Below are positions 60,993-64,000 of a stretch of DNA of 64,000 bases, piece after piece. A program made the translations under genes and the position numbers. Origin of the DNA: Actinoplanes octamycinicus (GTDB taxonomy: Bacteria; Actinomycetota; Actinomycetes; Mycobacteriales; Micromonosporaceae); NCBI RefSeq assembly GCF_014205225.1, contig NZ_JACHNB010000001.1, positions 2,771,501-2,835,500 on the forward strand, given 5' to 3'. Numbering within the stretch: the stretch's first letter is position 1; each line of letters starts with the position of its first letter. Under the pieces are notes generated by a model that was not told the origin of the DNA, did not search any database, and was given only the letters and a program-made list of their open reading frames with translations.

Positions 60993-62147
60993 TTAACGAG
61001 CCGCGAAGTCCAGCGCCTGCTCCAGATCGGCGATCAGGTCGTCCGGGTGCTCGATGCCGACGGCGATCCGGACCGTTCCCGGGCTGATCCGCGCCTCCGC
61101 GAGCTCGGCCGGCGACAGCTGCCGGTGCGAGGTGCTCGCCGGGTGCAGCATCAGGCTCTGCGTGCCGCCGAGCGACGGGGCGGCCCGGATCAGCCGGACC
61201 CGGCTCAGCAGCCGCACCCCGGCGTCGTAGCCGCCGGCCAGGTCGAAGCAGAACGCCCCCGGATACCCGGAGACGTGCGCGGCCGGCGCCGGGCCGGTCC
61301 AGCTGACCGAGCGGACCGCCGGATGCCCGGACAGCCAGCCGGCGACCCGGGTCACGTTGGCCGCGTGCCGCTCCATCCGCAGCCCCAGGGTCTGCAGGCC
61401 GCGCAGGGTCAGCCAGGCCGCGAACGGGTCGGCGGTGGCCCCGAACTCGACGGCGTACTCCCAGGTCCGCCGGTGCAGCTCGGCGTCGGCGAAGACGGCC
61501 AGCCCGCCGGTGACGTCGGAGTGGCCGTTCAGGAACTTGGTGGCCGAGTGCACCACGACGTCGGCGCCGTGCTCGATCGGGCGGCAGAAGACCGGGGTGG
61601 CGAAGGTGTTGTCGACCACGGTGAGCACCCCGGCCTCCCGGGCCACCGGGGCCAGCGCCGGCAGGTCGCTGACGTGGCCGGTCGGGTTGGCGATGGTCTC
61701 CAGGTAGAGCACCCGGGTCTGCGGGGTCAGCGCGGACCGCAGCTCGCCCGGGTCGCGGCCGTCGATCCGGGTGACCGTCACGCCGCGGCGGGTGGCCAGG
61801 TCGTGCAGCAGCGCGTGGGTGCCGCCGTAGAGGCTGTGCTGAGCGATCACGTGGTCGCCGGCGCCGAGCAGACTGTGCAGCAGCATGGTGATCGCGCCCA
61901 TGCCGGACGAGGCGGCGATCGCGGCGGCCCCGCCCTCCAGGTCGGCGACCGCGGTCTCCAGGGCGCGGACCGTCGGGTTGGCGAACCGGGAGTAGACGTA
62001 GGCGCCGTCCGGCCGGTGCAGGCCGCCGGCCATCAGCTCCGGATCGGCGAAGGCGAACGACGAGGTCTGGTAGATCGGCACCGCGAGGGGCGTGCTGTGC
62101 TCCGGGACCGGTGCGGTGACGTGGACCATGCGGGTGTCGGGATGCAT
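60993..62147 (-). CDS. Cys/Met-metabolism PLP enzyme (methionine gamma-lyase/cystathionine-lyase type)
   Basis: 384 residues from the ATG at 62,147. Cys/Met PLP family: YSRFANPTVRALE, ASSGMGAITMLLHSLLGAGD, PLP Lys in VHSATKFLNGHSDVTGG, and SLGGTQSLMLHPASTSH at the C-terminus. The exact member (gamma-synthase, gamma- or beta-lyase) cannot be fixed by eye. Divergent from a MocR-type regulator 63 bp away, which probably controls it. Confidence 0.85.
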   Translation of the reverse strand: MHPDTRMVHVTAPVPEHSTPLAVPIYQTSSFAFADPELMAGGLHRPDGAYVYSRFANPTVRALETAVADLEGGAAAIAASSGMGAITMLLHSLLGAGDHVIAQHSLYGGTHALLHDLATRRGVTVTRIDGRDPGELRSALTPQTRVLYLETIANPTGHVSDLPALAPVAREAGVLTVVDNTFATPVFCRPIEHGADVVVHSATKFLNGHSDVTGGLAVFADAELHRRTWEYAVEFGATADPFAAWLTLRGLQTLGLRMERHAANVTRVAGWLSGHPAVRSVSWTGPAPAAHVSGYPGAFCFDLAGGYDAGVRLLSRVRLIRAAPSLGGTQSLMLHPASTSHRQLSPAELAEARISPGTVRIAVGIEHPDDLIADLEQALDFAAR

Positions 62148-62185
62148 ACCCCGATGTTGCGCACGGTCATCGGATCGGTACAGGG

Positions 62186-62203
62186 CCAATGCCGGTATAT
62201 TGG
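62186..62203 (+). promoter_or_regulatory. Promoter/operator between PLP lyase and MocR regulator
   Basis: Inverted repeat CCAAT (62,186-62,190) / ATTGG (62,199-62,203) enclosing a TATATT -10-like box at 62,196-62,201. The box lies only 9 bases from the regulator ATG, so its message is probably leaderless. Confidence 0.5.
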
Positions 62204-62210
62204 TTCGCCG

Positions 62211-63800
62211 ATGAGTCCAATCTCGCCCGCCGACCTCGCCGCCCGGCTCGGCCGCTGGTCCGCCGGCCGCGGCCCGCTCTACCTGCTGCTGGCCGGCCGG
62301 CTCCGGGCCCTGATCGACGACGGCGAGCTGCCGCCGGGCACCGGGCTGCCCACCGACCGGGCGCTGGCCGCCGGGCTCTCCGCCGGGCGGACCACCGTGG
62401 TCGCCGCCTACGACCTGCTGCGCCAGGAGGGCCGGCTGGTCCGGCGGCAGGGGAGCGGCACCTGGGTGGCCGGGTCCGCGCCCGGCCCGCTGAACGCCAC
62501 CGAGCCGACCGTCAACCCGGTCTTCCTGCACCTGCTCGACCCGCCCGACCACGTGGCGCAGTTCGCCTGCGCCGGGCCGACCGGGGCGCCGCCCGCGGTG
62601 CCGGCCGCCTACCGGGCCGCGCTCGCCGGGCTGGGCGGGCCGGACCTCGGCTACCACCCGGCCGGGCATCCGCGGTTGCGGGCCGCGCTGGCCGAGCGCT
62701 ACACGACCCGCGGGGTGCCGACCACGCCCGAGCAGATCCTGGTCACCACCGGCGGCCAGCAGGGGCTGGCGCTGCTGGCCCGGGCGCTGATCGCGCCCGG
62801 CGCCGAGGTGGTGCTGCAGGCGCCGACCTATCCGGGCGCGCTGGAGATCTTCCGCGAGTCGGCGGCGGCATTGCTGCCGGTCACGACCGACGATTTCCGG
62901 TACGCCGCCGCGCTGTCCCGGCGGCCGGCGATGGCGTACCTGATCGCCCGGTGTCACAACCCCTCCGGGCGCCACCTCCCGGCCGCCGACCGGGAGCGGA
63001 TCGTGGCGGCGGCGCTGGACACCGGGGTGCCGCTGGTGGTCGACGACGTGCTCGCCGAGCTGGCGTTCCCGCCGGGTCCCGGCCCCGCCTTCCCGGACGC
63101 GCCTCCACCCCGGAGCGCGTCCCTTCCTGCCACGCCCAGTTCTTCCGGCGCGCCCGCTGCCCGGGACGCGTCTCCGCTCCGAGGGGCGTCTCTTCCTGTC
63201 ACGCCCGCTGTCCAGGGCGCGTCTGCTCTCACCCCGCCGCTGGCGGCGCTCGCTCCGGACGCTGACCAGCTGATCACCGTGGGGTCGCTGAGCAAGCTGG
63301 TCTGGGGCGGCCTGCGGATCGGCTGGGTGCGGGCGCAGCCGGCGCTGATCGGCCGGCTCGCCCGGCTCAAGGCGGTGATCGACCTGGGCAGCGGAGTTCT
63401 CGACCAGCTCGCCGCGGTGGAGCTGATCGAAGGGCTGGACACGCTGGTCGCCGAGCGCTCCGAGCTGCTCCGGGCCCGGCACGACCACCTCTGCGCCGAG
63501 GTGCGGCGGCAGCTGCCGGAGTGGGAGTTCGAGCCGGCCGAGGGCGGGCAGACGCTGTGGGTGCGGTTGCCCGGCGCGGACGCGGCGTCCTACGCGCAGG
63601 CGGCGCTGCGGGAGGGGGTCGCGGTGCTGCCCGGCGGCTCACTCGACCCGTCCGGCGGCAGCCTGGACCGCCTGCGCATCCCGTTCGTGGCGGAACCGGC
63701 GGCGCTCAGCGCGGGCGTCCGGGCGATGGCCACGGCCTGGCGAGCGTTCGCCGGCCGGGCGGCGGCCACCCCGCCACCCCTGCCGGCGATCGCGGTCTGA
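62211..63800 (+). CDS. MocR/GntR-family regulator (wHTH + aminotransferase-like)
   Basis: 529 residues. GntR-type wHTH about 25-90 (LYLLLAGRLRALIDDGELPP; RTTVVAAYDLLRQEGRLVRR), then a fold-type I aminotransferase domain with PLP Lys in VGSLSKLVWGGLRIGW (about 361). MocR proteins sense PLP-bound amino acids and control nearby PLP-linked genes. A roughly 50-residue Pro/Ser/Ala-rich insertion at about 285-340 interrupts the aminotransferase domain after VVDDVLAELAF and contains a repeated 21-base segment (63,117-63,137 and 63,186-63,206). Confidence 0.87.
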   Translation: MSPISPADLAARLGRWSAGRGPLYLLLAGRLRALIDDGELPPGTGLPTDRALAAGLSAGRTTVVAAYDLLRQEGRLVRRQGSGTWVAGSAPGPLNATEPTVNPVFLHLLDPPDHVAQFACAGPTGAPPAVPAAYRAALAGLGGPDLGYHPAGHPRLRAALAERYTTRGVPTTPEQILVTTGGQQGLALLARALIAPGAEVVLQAPTYPGALEIFRESAAALLPVTTDDFRYAAALSRRPAMAYLIARCHNPSGRHLPAADRERIVAAALDTGVPLVVDDVLAELAFPPGPGPAFPDAPPPRSASLPATPSSSGAPAARDASPLRGASLPVTPAVQGASALTPPLAALAPDADQLITVGSLSKLVWGGLRIGWVRAQPALIGRLARLKAVIDLGSGVLDQLAAVELIEGLDTLVAERSELLRARHDHLCAEVRRQLPEWEFEPAEGGQTLWVRLPGADAASYAQAALREGVAVLPGGSLDPSGGSLDRLRIPFVAEPAALSAGVRAMATAWRAFAGRAAATPPPLPAIAV

Positions 63801-63801
63801 A

Positions 63802-64000
63802 CTAGCTCTCGGCGGCCGCGGCCGGGAGCTTGGCGACCTCGGGCTCCTCGGCGGGCGGGGTGACCAGTGCGGCCGCGGACAGCACCTCGGTCTCCTCGTC
63901 GTCCGCGGGCTTCCGCGCCTCTTCACCCGCGCCGTTCGGCTGGGCCGGGAGAACGGTCGTCTTGTCGCCGTCGGCCGGCGTCGCCTGCGCCGGGAGAGCC
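63802..64000 (-). CDS. C-terminal part of acidic Pro/Ala-rich protein (cut by window edge)
   Basis: Minus-strand open frame ending at the TAG at 63,802-63,804 and continuing past the right edge. The visible 65 residues are acidic and Pro/Ala-rich (KTTVLPAQPNGAGEEARKPA; TEVLSAAALVTPPAEEPE), with no start in view. It could be a disordered tail of a larger protein. Convergent with the MocR gene. Confidence 0.6.
   Translation of the reverse strand, partial: ALPAQATPADGDKTTVLPAQPNGAGEEARKPADDEETEVLSAAALVTPPAEEPEVAKLPAAAAES

Overview
High-GC actinobacterial chromosome, most like a Micromonosporaceae/Actinoplanes-type genome. This is inferred from base composition, GTG/TTG starts, MmyB-type and LacI regulators, secreted ricin-domain glycosidases and dense biosynthetic operons; no rRNA or tRNA is present to confirm it.

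Region 1 (1-about 14,880) is the right part of an integrated mobile element whose left end lies outside the window. It carries a GmrSD-like DUF262/DUF1524 nuclease fused to an AlbA_2 (Schlafen-type) domain, an unknown membrane-anchored protein, and an extraordinary 1401-residue fusion. By eye the fusion reads as RNase III-like + dsRBD, repeated twice with degraded RNase III active sites, then histidine kinase, receiver, HEPN-like RNxxxH domain and a beta-rich tail. It looks like a double-stranded-RNA-sensing phosphorelay with its own RNase output, next to a known type of defence gene. Behind it lie a large serine-recombinase-like protein with three C-terminal HTHs, two paralogous XRE regulators around a small RHH protein, a tyrosine integrase and an excisionase. 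The element ends in the 3' end of an acyl-CoA dehydrogenase gene, of which only the last 25 codons remain here (14,882-14,956).

Region 2 (about 15.6-38.2 kb) is a biosynthetic locus of two convergent operons. The plus operon (15,808-26,829) starts with a 22-residue peptide resembling a lasso-peptide leader without a core. A strong hairpin follows, then an asparagine synthetase with a C-terminal PqqD-like (RRE) domain, an AurF-like diiron oxygenase, an MFS exporter, two truncated pyruvate-kinase-like proteins, an APH-fold kinase, a thymidylate-kinase-fold protein, an O-methyltransferase, a nucleotidyltransferase, a stand-alone PqqD protein and a discrete acyltransferase. The minus operon (38,179-26,792) encodes a three-module PKS with eroded AT regions and a terminal thioesterase, plus an aromatic-type FAD monooxygenase. 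The discrete AT probably loads these modules in trans. I do not recognise the product; a scaffold-peptide plus trans-AT PKS hybrid is the working reading.

Region 3 (38.4-44.7 kb) holds an alpha/beta hydrolase and 3-hydroxybutyrate dehydrogenase, divergent from a five-gene Liv-type ABC importer. The shared promoter region carries two GTGTG/CACAC operator-like sites.

Region 4 (44.7-64.0 kb) is ordinary chromosome: secreted proteins, a TrmH methyltransferase, an NDH-2/AIF-like oxidoreductase, XRE/LacI/AsnC/MocR regulators, two tandem GH30 glycosidases behind a LacI repressor, an M20 amidohydrolase with an MFS pump, a SnoaL-like protein and a PLP sulfur-amino-acid lyase. The right edge cuts an acidic Pro/Ala-rich protein.
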